Origin: CBDDKZ01 sp965230415
GTDB taxonomy: Bacteria > Bacteroidota > Bacteroidia > Cytophagales > JAAEPT01
Assembly (NCBI GenBank): GCA_965230415.1
Contig: CBDDKZ010000003.1
Location: 372,001-436,000 of the forward strand
Length of the DNA stretch: 64,000 nucleotides
Reading direction: 5' to 3'
A program made the translations under genes and the position numbers. This document shows, piece by piece, positions 41,953-50,912 of the stretch. How positions within the stretch are numbered: the first letter of the stretch is position 1; each line of letters starts with the position of its first letter. The notes under the pieces were generated by a model, which had not been told where the DNA came from, did no database searches, and saw only the letters and a list, made by a program, of their open reading frames with translations.

Positions 41953-42219
41953 TTAAAAACCTTCACCAAAAGCACATTTAAATTCTCCATTTGTTATCGC
42001 GTTTCGTACGTGATCGATGTTTTCAAAGTAGGTGCCACTCAAACCACTTCCGCAAATAACTTCTATTTCTCTCGTGGGCCAATCAAATAACAAATGGCCC
42101 TTTTCGGAGACAACCACCTTGACCTGGTCATTAGTCACGATAAACACACCAATGGATTTGTCGTCTAATCTTATTAGCTTACCATTACGCAGCTGTTTGT
42201 TTATTATTTCCTTTTTCAT
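41953..42219 (-). CDS. Hypothetical 88-residue protein
   Basis: Soluble, beta-rich start (GKLIRLDDKSIGVFIVTNDQ, then VKVVVSEKGHLLFDWPTREI), no membrane segment, no family recognised. Composition and codon use look real. It lies between the two sensor loci and may belong with them. Confidence 0.5.
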   Translation of the reverse strand: MKKEIINKQLRNGKLIRLDDKSIGVFIVTNDQVKVVVSEKGHLLFDWPTREIEVICGSGLSGTYFENIDHVRNAITNGEFKCAFGEGF

Positions 42220-42485
42220 ATTGTTGAACTATTAAATTCTATTCGAAGAACAGGAGTTATTAGAATGATAAAATTTGTAACGACTAAGAAGAACTCGTAT
42301 AGTGTATGTTTGTGATGTTTTATGATGTTCTGACTTAGTTTATAATTGCTTAAGAGTTTTTTTGTACTTCCGGTGTTAAACAACATATTAGTTGGATGAC
42401 TTTTGTTAGTAGGTATATTGATAACAGAAGAGACTAACTTTTTAATAGTAGCATCGCAGTTCATATGGAAGGTTGTCCTTTTCAT
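42216..42485 (-). CDS. Doubtful 89-residue ORF
   Basis: Ends four bases inside the 88-residue gene. Rich in Asn, Lys and Thr with a hydrophobic C-terminus (FFLVVTNFIILITPVL). No family. Could be spurious in AT-rich DNA. Confidence 0.25.
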   Translation of the reverse strand: MKRTTFHMNCDATIKKLVSSVINIPTNKSHPTNMLFNTGSTKKLLSNYKLSQNIIKHHKHTLYEFFLVVTNFIILITPVLRIEFNSSTI

Positions 42486-43010
42486 TTTTTTAGTGTTTAT
42501 ATAAATTTCGAAGACTGATATTCAGCTAAGGGCATCTTACTTGTTCGAAAACGACTACGTTTAAGCGTAATTGGTTTCGATGTAAACAATTGAATCTTAA
42601 TCGGGAGTACATAGAAGAGATAGCAGCGCATATCCGCCTTAAATCTTTCAGTAGTTTAGAAGGAAATAATTTGTTTTGACATGGTCCGAAAAAAAAGCGT
42701 GGACAATGGTTTCTGAGCCTAGAGGTATTGGGTAACCTGTGTACAAAAGAAAGCCACGCCCACGCATACTGTGGACGATAGCCAACCAACCTTTGTACAA
42801 TCGAAAGTTCCCAATTTTCTAGCTCTGGTAGCTGCTATCAGTGTCAAATACTTTGAGCTACTTCTCAATTGAAGCGCCTGTCTAACAAATATATTAATTT
42901 TATTGGTGTAATGAAATTGTTTCACTTAGCTAAAAATTGACAATTTCATGTGCTTTCTTACTCTGGTATTCTAACAATTAGCTCGATTGAGACGTATAAC
43001 TAGTGAAAAA
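42486..43010. other. Gene-free 0.5 kb
   Basis: Short overlapping frames are present on both strands, but none looks like a protein family and several stops interrupt each. It may be a decayed gene. No RNA or repeat was recognised. Confidence 0.3.
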
Positions 43011-43415
43011 TCAATTTTCGAACGACTTTAACCATGCGATTGCGGTCTCTTCTTTCTTGAAGATTTTGATTGGAATTGGTGCGATCTCTAGTTTAAAGAA
43101 AAGATTAATAAAGTGATGTGCCATGACAGTTTTAGCTAAAACAGCGGCACGACTAATGCAAACCGTTGAAGCTTTGCTTCCCATATAAGCTCGTGCCTTT
43201 AGACTAATGCTTTCAATATTGGTTATATTAATATAGCTCGGGTATGTTTTGCCCTTGCAAAAAGTAATGCGGTCTTTGACGACTTTTTGTATGGCCTCCA
43301 AATCCAGTCTACATCCTGGTTTGTAGTATCCAAAAAGAATGCCGTCTTCAATCCACATTTTGACTAGTTCATTTTCAAAGCTCAATTCATGATCAATCAT
43401 ATATTCAATGAACAA
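43011..43415 (-). CDS. STAS/SpoIIAA-like (DUF7793-type) protein
   Basis: 134 residues. ELVKMWIEDGILFGYYKPGC, RITFCKGKTYPSYINITNIE, ARAYMGSKAS and PIKIFKKEETAIAWLKSF follow the family pattern in full: an N-terminal strand pair, the yPs-x-I-x-ITN core, an AR-Y motif and the final AL/IAWL helix. It is divergently placed against the fusion synthase at 43453, with only ~37 bases between the two starts, so they share a regulatory region. Confidence 0.65.
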   Translation of the reverse strand: MFIEYMIDHELSFENELVKMWIEDGILFGYYKPGCRLDLEAIQKVVKDRITFCKGKTYPSYINITNIESISLKARAYMGSKASTVCISRAAVLAKTVMAHHFINLFFKLEIAPIPIKIFKKEETAIAWLKSFEN

Positions 43416-43452
43416 ATAATTTATTAGTAATTTTTGCTTAAAACTACATATA

Positions 43453-45948
43453 ATGAAACAAATAAAAAAGTCGCAATTTAAAAACGTAGTTTATGATTAT
43501 ATAAGCTATGGCAAGTCCGAAGGTTCCTTACATTTAACTACTGATAATCAGGTTTATAATGGGAGGTTGTTACGAATAGATAATAAAGATGTTGTCAATT
43601 ATGGCAGTTGCTCATACCTGGGCTTAGAGCTAGATAAAAGATTAATAAAATCGGCGTCATATTACATGATGAAGTATGGTGTACAGTTCGCGTCATCAAG
43701 GGCTTATATGTCTATTGAACCGCAGAAATATTATATCGACTTACTCGAATCGATATTTGGAAGCCCTGTATTGACTTTTACCTCTGTCTCACTTGGGCAT
43801 CATGCGGTTATTCCAGTACTTGTAAACTCTGGAGAACTTCTAATATTAGATCAGCAGGTTCATGCTTCTGTACAAGATGCAACGCGGAAAATGGCATCAA
43901 ATGGAGCCACTATTGATTTGGTTCGGCATAACAGAATTGATTTGTTAGAAGCTAAGATAAAAAAGTTAGAAAATCAGTACGATAAAATTTGGTATTTCTT
44001 TGATGGTGTTTACAGTATGTATGGTGATTTTGCCCCATTGGATGAAATTATCAATCTTGCGAATAGATATCCCAAACTTCATTTATATGTTGATGATGCT
44101 CATGGAATGAGTATAAGAGGTAAAAATGGTTCAGGGGTTGTTTTGGATCAAATCAAATGTATACATCCAAGGATGGTTATAGCTACATCCTTATGCAAAG
44201 CTTTTGGGACAGGAGGAAGTGCATTCATTTTTCCTTCGCGTGAAATATGTGAAATTGTTAAAAATTGTTCTGGCCCTTATATATTCTCTGGCCCGATTCA
44301 AGTTCCGGTTCTTGGAGCAGGAATTGCTTCAGCTAAAATTCATCTGAGCCCTGAAATTTATGAAAAGCAGCAAGCTCTTCAGGATAAATTAGATTATTGT
44401 TTAAAGCTTTTAAAGAACGAAAATTTACCAGTAATGTCTAATGATCATTCTCCGATTTTTTTTGTGGGGACTGGTCAAGTAAAAACCAGCTTAGAATTAA
44501 GTCGTAGGCTTATTGAAAGTGGTTGTTATGTCAATTCGGCTATTTTCCCTGCCGTGCCCGATCAAAGTGCGGGAATACGTTTTACCTTAACATTACATCA
44601 CACGACAGAAGATATTGAATTCTTAGTAAAAATGTTAGCATATCACTATCCCAAGACCTTTCAAGACTTGGGACGATCAGTGAAAGATGTTGAACGCGGG
44701 TTCAAAAAAGTACAAAAATTTGAGCAGATAATTAAAGGTGTTCCTTTGGAAATACGTGACTGCGAAGACTTTACAATACAACATGAAACTACTATTGAGA
44801 ATATCCCTAAAGAGGTTTGGAATAAGTTTAGGCCCACCAATAGTGCCAACGATTGGGACCAACTTTTGTTTTTCGAAAAAACCTTTTGCAATCACGCACA
44901 ATCTGAATATAATTGGAAATTTCACTATTATCTTGTAAAAGATAAATTAGGTCAATTTGTACTCACCACTTTTTTCACAGAGACGATAACTAAAGATGAT
45001 ATGTTCGCTTCGGAAAATGTATCAAAACAACTGGAAGAAATTAGATCTCTTAATCAGGATAAATATAGTTTTTCTTCAAAAAATTTGATGATGGGATGTC
45101 TCTTGAGTTTAGGAGAACACACCTTTATTGATAGGACACATGGTAAGTGGCAAAGGGCACTTTCTGTTCTTATAGAATATATCCAGAGTTACAGGGATCG
45201 ACATGAGATAAATGTGCTAACTTTTAGAGATTTTCCATCGGATGACGATGAATTGAAGAAAATTTTCTTCGAACATGGTTTTAGAAAATTTGATTTACCA
45301 GATGGCCATATTCTACATTTTGCAGATTGGAATAATTCTCAGGGATTTCAGAATCATTTGAGTATGACTTCAAGGAATAGTAAACAGCGTTGGAATAGGA
45401 AAAGGTTTTTTTCCGAACATGTTCAAAAATTTCAGGATCATTTTTTTGCGAGGGTAATAGAAGAGTCATCTGAACAAATAGTAGGGGAATTGTATGATTT
45501 GTATAAAAATGTTTACAATAATAAATATGAAGTAAGCGTATATGATTTGCCGAAAAAATTTTTTAAGGAAGCAATTGAAAGTCAGCATTGGGAAGTAATA
45601 GCCGTTTACAGAAATAATTCGCTCTTTTCTGACAATGATAAGCAACCTGTAGCAATGACAATAAGTAGTGTTAATGACCATTTATACAATGCATTAATAT
45701 TAGGCCTTAATTATAATTATAGGTCTCAGAACTTGTATGCTCAAGTACTTTGGCTCGTAGTTCAAAGGGCAAATAGCCTGAAATTATCTATTGATTTAGG
45801 TATTACTTCATCCACAATTAAGCGCAAGTTTGCTGCCATAAGACAAAAGAATTCATGCTACATTCAGAACGCAGATATACATAAAGAGTCTTTAATGTCC
45901 TTCCTTAGTTTCAATAGTAACGTTTCTAAGAAAGAGAAGGTAATTTAA
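43453..45948 (+). CDS. Fusion of alpha-oxoamine synthase (PLP) and GNAT/FemAB-like acyltransferase
   Basis: 831 residues. The N-terminal ~400 are a complete alpha-oxoamine synthase domain (AONS/KBL/serine palmitoyltransferase/CqsA family): NYGSCSYLGLE, DGVYSMYGDFAPLDEI, the VDDAHGMSIRGKNGSG block, and Lys249 in TSLCKAFGTGGS as the PLP lysine. The C-terminal part (about 415-825) has a GNAT/FemAB-like (Acetyltransf_6) outline: WNRKRFFSEHVQKF, LYDLYKNVYNN, ALILGLNYNYRSQNLY, and SIDLGITSSTIKRKFAAIRQ. Such a synthase condenses an acyl-CoA with an amino acid; the acyltransferase could modify the product. Flanking PAS kinases suggest a signal molecule such as a CqsA-type ketone, but sphingoid-lipid synthesis is equally possible. 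Confidence 0.75.
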   Translation: MKQIKKSQFKNVVYDYISYGKSEGSLHLTTDNQVYNGRLLRIDNKDVVNYGSCSYLGLELDKRLIKSASYYMMKYGVQFASSRAYMSIEPQKYYIDLLESIFGSPVLTFTSVSLGHHAVIPVLVNSGELLILDQQVHASVQDATRKMASNGATIDLVRHNRIDLLEAKIKKLENQYDKIWYFFDGVYSMYGDFAPLDEIINLANRYPKLHLYVDDAHGMSIRGKNGSGVVLDQIKCIHPRMVIATSLCKAFGTGGSAFIFPSREICEIVKNCSGPYIFSGPIQVPVLGAGIASAKIHLSPEIYEKQQALQDKLDYCLKLLKNENLPVMSNDHSPIFFVGTGQVKTSLELSRRLIESGCYVNSAIFPAVPDQSAGIRFTLTLHHTTEDIEFLVKMLAYHYPKTFQDLGRSVKDVERGFKKVQKFEQIIKGVPLEIRDCEDFTIQHETTIENIPKEVWNKFRPTNSANDWDQLLFFEKTFCNHAQSEYNWKFHYYLVKDKLGQFVLTTFFTETITKDDMFASENVSKQLEEIRSLNQDKYSFSSKNLMMGCLLSLGEHTFIDRTHGKWQRALSVLIEYIQSYRDRHEINVLTFRDFPSDDDELKKIFFEHGFRKFDLPDGHILHFADWNNSQGFQNHLSMTSRNSKQRWNRKRFFSEHVQKFQDHFFARVIEESSEQIVGELYDLYKNVYNNKYEVSVYDLPKKFFKEAIESQHWEVIAVYRNNSLFSDNDKQPVAMTISSVNDHLYNALILGLNYNYRSQNLYAQVLWLVVQRANSLKLSIDLGITSSTIKRKFAAIRQKNSCYIQNADIHKESLMSFLSFNSNVSKKEKVI

Positions 45949-47464
45949 TACTAAATTTTGTGCCTACATCCAATTTGGACTCCAATTGGATGTGGCCATT
46001 CAATAATTCTACACTTTTCTTTACCAAATATAATCCGTTTCCTGTACCTTCTATGTGCTTACTGGACTGTACCCTTATACCTTTGTTGAATATTTTGTAA
46101 TACATCTCTTCAGGTATGCCTATACCATTATCTTTATATGTAATCAGCAATCCGTTCAGATAGTCATTTACTTCAATGTGAACAAGCGTTTTTTTATCCG
46201 ATTGTGAATATTTAATCGAATTTGAAATTAAATTTTGAAAGATGGATATAAAAAGTCGCTTCGAAGTGTAAAATGGTTTGGTTATTTCTGCCGCTTGATA
46301 GCTTAGTTCAATTTTTCCTCCATGCTCAGGGATTCCAATTAAGTTGAATATGTCTGTGAAAATTTCATTGTAACTTATAGCTTCAATACTTTCAGGTATG
46401 CCCTGAGCGATAGATAGCATGGTGGATGAAATTCTATCTTTCATGACCACTGCTTTCTTTCTAATTATGTTTGCTAACATTTTTGTTTCAGCTATTTTTC
46501 TAGACGATTTTATCAAGTTGGCTGCTCCTATTATTTGATTTAATGGAGTTAGTTTGTCATGAGCTTCCATTGTCATATTAAATTCGTAATCATCTTCTGA
46601 AATGGGGTCATGTGTTAGTAAGAATACAATTTCATCGATTTCGTTATGGAAAGAATCTATTGTTGGAATGGTAATATATGCATTGATGAAAGAATATTTG
46701 GACTTTCCCGTTTTTAATTTAACCGGAACGTTTTTCATTGAATCCAGGTTTTTATAGCTTTTTATAAAATCTTTATTCTCAGGAATAAAATCTAAAAAGT
46801 TTACACCCAATAGGTTTGAATTAGTTTCTTCGAGTAAAGTTTCTATCAAATTATTACAAAATCGAATATTGAAACATTCATCACACACAACAAAACCGGT
46901 ATTTCCGAGGTGGGATGTTAAAGCGTTTACAGCTTTGGAAGAAACAGTCGATTCTTTTAATTTTTCTATGATTTCATTAACCGAATTCGGTGCTATATTT
47001 GACAGGTTGATAGCCGAACCTTTATTTTTCAACAAAGTAGCTTGTTCCGAAAAATCCAACTTTAATACCTTGGCAACAACTTCATCAAATTGGTCAAAGT
47101 GATTTTTAAATATTCCATATCTCAATCCTGTAAACATGAAATTTTCGATTAATTCGAAAAGCTCGTTAAATTCCGAGTCCCATGTTTCGGTATACCCGAG
47201 AATGGCATGCGCCTCCGATAATAATTCACTAACAATTAATTTTTGTGAAAAACGATTGTTTTTTGTAGAGTTGTAAGTTTCATTTATACTTTTCAGCGTT
47301 TCTTGTTCGAATTCGCTTAAGTTAGCTACGTTTTTTTCTGGGTCGTTTTCTAGTTTTTTTTGAACGCTACGATAAATTTTTCGCAATAATGATTGAGCGG
47401 CTTTATCTTCACAAGAAATATGCGTTGCATCAATAAATATTGGCTGAACATCTTGGATTTCCAT
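45926..47464 (-). CDS. PAS-domain sensor histidine kinase (cytoplasmic)
   Basis: 512 residues without membrane segments. A helical N-terminal region (about 20-170), a PAS-like domain (GFVVCDECFNIRFCNNLIE, about 195-300), then the kinase: AHDKLTPLNQIIG with the phosphoacceptor His (about 310), FQNLISNSIKYSQ (N box), DNGIGIPEEM (G1) and GTGNGLYLVKKSVELLNG (G2). It is paralogous to the protein at 40538. Its 3' end overlaps that of the fusion synthase (convergent) by 23 bases. Confidence 0.85.
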   Translation of the reverse strand: MEIQDVQPIFIDATHISCEDKAAQSLLRKIYRSVQKKLENDPEKNVANLSEFEQETLKSINETYNSTKNNRFSQKLIVSELLSEAHAILGYTETWDSEFNELFELIENFMFTGLRYGIFKNHFDQFDEVVAKVLKLDFSEQATLLKNKGSAINLSNIAPNSVNEIIEKLKESTVSSKAVNALTSHLGNTGFVVCDECFNIRFCNNLIETLLEETNSNLLGVNFLDFIPENKDFIKSYKNLDSMKNVPVKLKTGKSKYSFINAYITIPTIDSFHNEIDEIVFLLTHDPISEDDYEFNMTMEAHDKLTPLNQIIGAANLIKSSRKIAETKMLANIIRKKAVVMKDRISSTMLSIAQGIPESIEAISYNEIFTDIFNLIGIPEHGGKIELSYQAAEITKPFYTSKRLFISIFQNLISNSIKYSQSDKKTLVHIEVNDYLNGLLITYKDNGIGIPEEMYYKIFNKGIRVQSSKHIEGTGNGLYLVKKSVELLNGHIQLESKLDVGTKFSIKLPSLS

Positions 47465-47656
47465 ATCTCAGTTTTTAAACAATTTTAAACAAATAAGCAT
47501 AATGTGTACCCATAGCTCTACCTTAATGGCTGCTATTGTTATATTAGTTACAAAAAATACTCTCGCGATCAACTTAAAAAATAACGTTAATCTCCAACTG
47601 AATTGGTAAAAATTGAGTATGCTTTGCTTAAATACAAAATACTTGGTTATGCAGCA

Positions 47657-48067
47657 CTAATTTAGGGAAAAATTTTCAACAAAATTATGTTTTCTATTTA
47701 AATCTCTAAATTTCACTTCCGTCTGCAATTTGCGCACAATGGCATTTCGTTTATTGGTAATTCTTTGAATTAAAATGCTCGAATTCACGTATTGAATACG
47801 AATGTTGAGATTTAAATTATTTAAAACCTTAACCGCAAGATTTTCCTCTGACATTTTCAAATAAGTATAAGCTTTTAAGAAGTAAGAGTCTAAGTCATTG
47901 GGGTATTTTAAGTTTATTTCTGAAAAATCTCGGATAGCATTTTCAAAATTTCCACTCATTTCAAATAATACACCTCTTAATTTCGTCCAGGTGGGATCGG
48001 ATTTTTGTTTGGTGAGCTCGATGGTGCATCGATCAATAGCATCGTAAATGCTTGATAAATTGTTCAT
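47657..48067 (-). CDS. TPR-like 136-residue protein
   Basis: Helical; WTKLRGVLFEMSGNFENAIR followed by YPNDLDSYFLKAYTYLKMSE resembles two tetratricopeptide repeats. No signal or span. Upstream of the kinase on the same strand, about 190 bases away. Probably a protein-interaction partner; exact role unknown. Confidence 0.5.
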   Translation of the reverse strand: MNNLSSIYDAIDRCTIELTKQKSDPTWTKLRGVLFEMSGNFENAIRDFSEINLKYPNDLDSYFLKAYTYLKMSEENLAVKVLNNLNLNIRIQYVNSSILIQRITNKRNAIVRKLQTEVKFRDLNRKHNFVENFSLN

Positions 48068-49120
48068 ATTGCGTTGTTTATGGGTGTTAAGTAAGACTTA
48101 GATGTTAATATAAGATTGCAAATCGATACAACCTAATAATATTAATCGCATGATTGGGGATTGCAATTATAAAAATAATTCATTCATTTTTCTGAGAAAC
48201 TAAAAAAAATCCGTAAAATTGACGCTTAGTTATGGCGCGTTAAACGATTACGTAGCTAACCTGAATCAAATCTAGGAAATTGGGGATTTTTTGGAGTTAT
48301 AATTTTCAGGAACTAAATTCCAGATTATATTACATGTTAATAAATGCACTTTGCACAGCCTGTAAAGGCTGTCATAAAAATTTTGTATTTAAATTAATAA
48401 TATAACTTTATTAGTATGTATTGTTTTGTTTATAGTTTTGGAATTATTTGACACGTAACATTTGTGCGCCTAGTGCGTCACTGAAAATAACTTTGGATTT
48501 AGCTATCCAAATACTATTTTTTGTGTTTCGGTAAAGTTCTCACTTGGATTTATGTCTGCTTTAGGGAATCGGTAAATAACATACGTTCATTATAAAGATA
48601 AAACGGTAGTACATCTATGTGTAAGGATTTATTTGGACTAGAAGTTTCTCCTTGAAGGGTTAATTTCAATGTGAGGTAAAAATAAAAGCCTCTATTAAAA
48701 ACATTCAAAAAGTAGTGCAGAAGTTAAATGGAAAAAATTACTAGATGTACTAATTAAGCGCTCCGATTTCTAATGGGATGGATCGCAAACATAATGAGTG
48801 GGATAAGACGAAATAATAGTGATATTAGACCATTGAGTGCCTTTTGATTTAAAGAAGGCTGTCTTTTAAAATTATAAATCTTATGAAAATAGATTTTAAT
48901 TTATCGTATTGGAAGAGTAAGTGGCGTATTCTTCACGTTTCAAAGGGTGCTGAATAATGTTAAGCAGGTAGTTGATATTTCAAAAATGGTTTTTAAATGA
49001 GATTTTCAATAATCACTTAAAATTGAAGAGGAACATGAAAGTAATAATTGTTGAATACATAATCAGAAAACAGAGAAAAGCTGATTTCAATTTACTTTGA
49101 TAAGAGCGATTCGACCATAA
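48068..49120. other. Gene-free 1 kb between the signalling and surface modules
   Basis: AT-rich with stops in all frames; only very short frames, such as MKIDFNLSYWKSK near 48882. TTACTTTG near 49090 resembles a -7 box for the beta-barrel gene downstream. No repeat, RNA gene or gene remnant was recognised. Confidence 0.35.
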
Positions 49121-50911
49121 ATGTTTATATTTGAAGTATATATCGGCGTTGGGAACTTGAAAGCACTTTGTTTTATATTCTTTGTTATTTTTATGGTTTT
49201 TGATTGCACTGTACAGGGTCAGGACATTGAGCAGTTGGGTCAAAAGGTTTATGAAGACCCATTAACAATAAATGGTACTATTGCCTATCAAACAGCTCAT
49301 GCCAACGCTTATGGAAGCACAACACGCCGCCCACCTTATTATTGGTCGTTACATGGTTCTTTGGAATTACGTTTCTTCAATCAAGTGAGTGCGCCCGTAA
49401 GTTTTACTTATAGCCCACAAGGAAATAATTTCAACTATCCATTCCAACGCTTACAACCTTTTAACCAAATTGGTATTTCGCCGAACTATAAAAGCATAAC
49501 CATTCATTTGGGGTATCGAACCATAAACTTATCCAGGTACAGTTTAAGTGGAAATGCATTTAACGGGGTCGGTTTTGAGTGGAAACCAAAAAAACGAAAT
49601 GTAGAAGCAGCTTTACTCTATGGTCGCTTTGCTAAAGCAAATGCCGACACCCTTCAATTGAGTCTTGAAGGTATCAATTCTTTTGACCGATGGGGATATG
49701 GAGGGAAGTTCACTTATAAACCAGAAGGAGGGAAGTGGTCTGCGGTCATGTTCAAGGCCAGTGATAAATTGGATAGCTATCCTTTTCCTGTGGCACTAAT
49801 ATCGGGTACAAATACACCTAAGGAGAACCTGATAACAGGTCTGGTAATACAACAACGTGTACTCAAACGATTTTTATTCAATTTAGAATATATGCGCAGT
49901 GCCTATACCTTTAACACTTTAGATGCTAACTACACACTTCAAGAAGGTTTAGGTATTTATAATAGTTTTGACTGGATTTTTACACCTAAAACTTCTTCTG
50001 TTTACAGTGGGGCATTAGATGCAAGTTTGTCATGGAATCCCCAATTTATGACTATTCAGTTGGCCTATAAACGTTTGGAAGGGAATTATTATTCACTGGG
50101 AATGCCATTCTTAAATAACGATTTAGAATTGTCATCCATAAATTTATCAAAGCGTTTTTTGAATAAACAGCTGATCATATCGGGAAATATTGGAATTCAA
50201 CGTAACAATTTGCAGGGTGATCAATTAGCTCAAACGAGTAGGTTGGCTTATGGTGGTAGTGCCAATTACACGATCAATGACCAGTGGAGCACAGCTATAA
50301 ACTATTCTAATTTCACCACTAACACGTTAAAGGTACGCATCGAGCAAATAGATTCTCTGACCTATTATCAGGTAACCGAACAATTGAATGGACAGCTCAT
50401 TTACCGTATTGGGGGAAATGAACAAATAAAGCAACAACTGGGGCTGAATGCAGCATTACAACAGGCCAATGATTTAAATGAAAATAACTCATCCTTAAAA
50501 AACACTTCCATAAGTTATTCCGGAAATGTAAAATCCATCGGATTAAATATAAGTGCAAGATGGACAGGCCTTCAGTCGATAAGCCCCATAGAAGAGCGTA
50601 TAGGAACAGGACCTACACTGAACATTAGAAAGTCATGGTTTAACCAGGTGTTTAGTACCCACCTGGCATTAAATGGGATGCAATATTATGTGAGGGGAAA
50701 GCTTTTTAACCGATTAATGAATACGCGGATAGGTTTGAATTACAATTTGTGGAAAGCGCATAGTTTTAACCTGAATTTTAACTGGATGCACCGCAATGAT
50801 ATTGTACAAGGCAAAGCGCATGGAGAATATCAACTCAGTTTGGCTTACCGCTACCATTTCTCAAAAGGTAAATTTTTTAAGCGTATAAAGAAGCATGCTA
50901 CCAATGAATAA
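49121..50911 (+). CDS. Outer-membrane beta-barrel protein
   Basis: 596 residues. A hydrophobic N-terminus ending FDCTVQGQD looks like a signal peptide; the first ATG adds a few unusual residues, and a TTG at 49157 would give a more typical signal. The rest has many amphipathic strands with aromatic girdle residues (YYWSLHGSLELRFFN, SITIHLGYRTINLSRYSL, YQLSLAYRYHFSK at the end), the pattern of a large beta-barrel in the outer membrane. Its gene overlaps or abuts the 1.7k-residue secreted protein, so it is a likely anchor or export partner. Confidence 0.75.
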   Translation: MFIFEVYIGVGNLKALCFIFFVIFMVFDCTVQGQDIEQLGQKVYEDPLTINGTIAYQTAHANAYGSTTRRPPYYWSLHGSLELRFFNQVSAPVSFTYSPQGNNFNYPFQRLQPFNQIGISPNYKSITIHLGYRTINLSRYSLSGNAFNGVGFEWKPKKRNVEAALLYGRFAKANADTLQLSLEGINSFDRWGYGGKFTYKPEGGKWSAVMFKASDKLDSYPFPVALISGTNTPKENLITGLVIQQRVLKRFLFNLEYMRSAYTFNTLDANYTLQEGLGIYNSFDWIFTPKTSSVYSGALDASLSWNPQFMTIQLAYKRLEGNYYSLGMPFLNNDLELSSINLSKRFLNKQLIISGNIGIQRNNLQGDQLAQTSRLAYGGSANYTINDQWSTAINYSNFTTNTLKVRIEQIDSLTYYQVTEQLNGQLIYRIGGNEQIKQQLGLNAALQQANDLNENNSSLKNTSISYSGNVKSIGLNISARWTGLQSISPIEERIGTGPTLNIRKSWFNQVFSTHLALNGMQYYVRGKLFNRLMNTRIGLNYNLWKAHSFNLNFNWMHRNDIVQGKAHGEYQLSLAYRYHFSKGKFFKRIKKHATNE

Positions 50912-50912
50912 A

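Noticed and set aside
42526..42789. 87-codon minus-strand frame, and the overlapping frame at 42719-42925
   Set aside because: Atypical composition (Arg/Cys/Pro-rich, low in Lys/Glu) unlike neighbours, no family signal, and competing frames on both strands.
49013..49243. 76-codon minus-strand frame
   Set aside because: Antisense to the beta-barrel signal region and in AT-rich DNA; no family signal.
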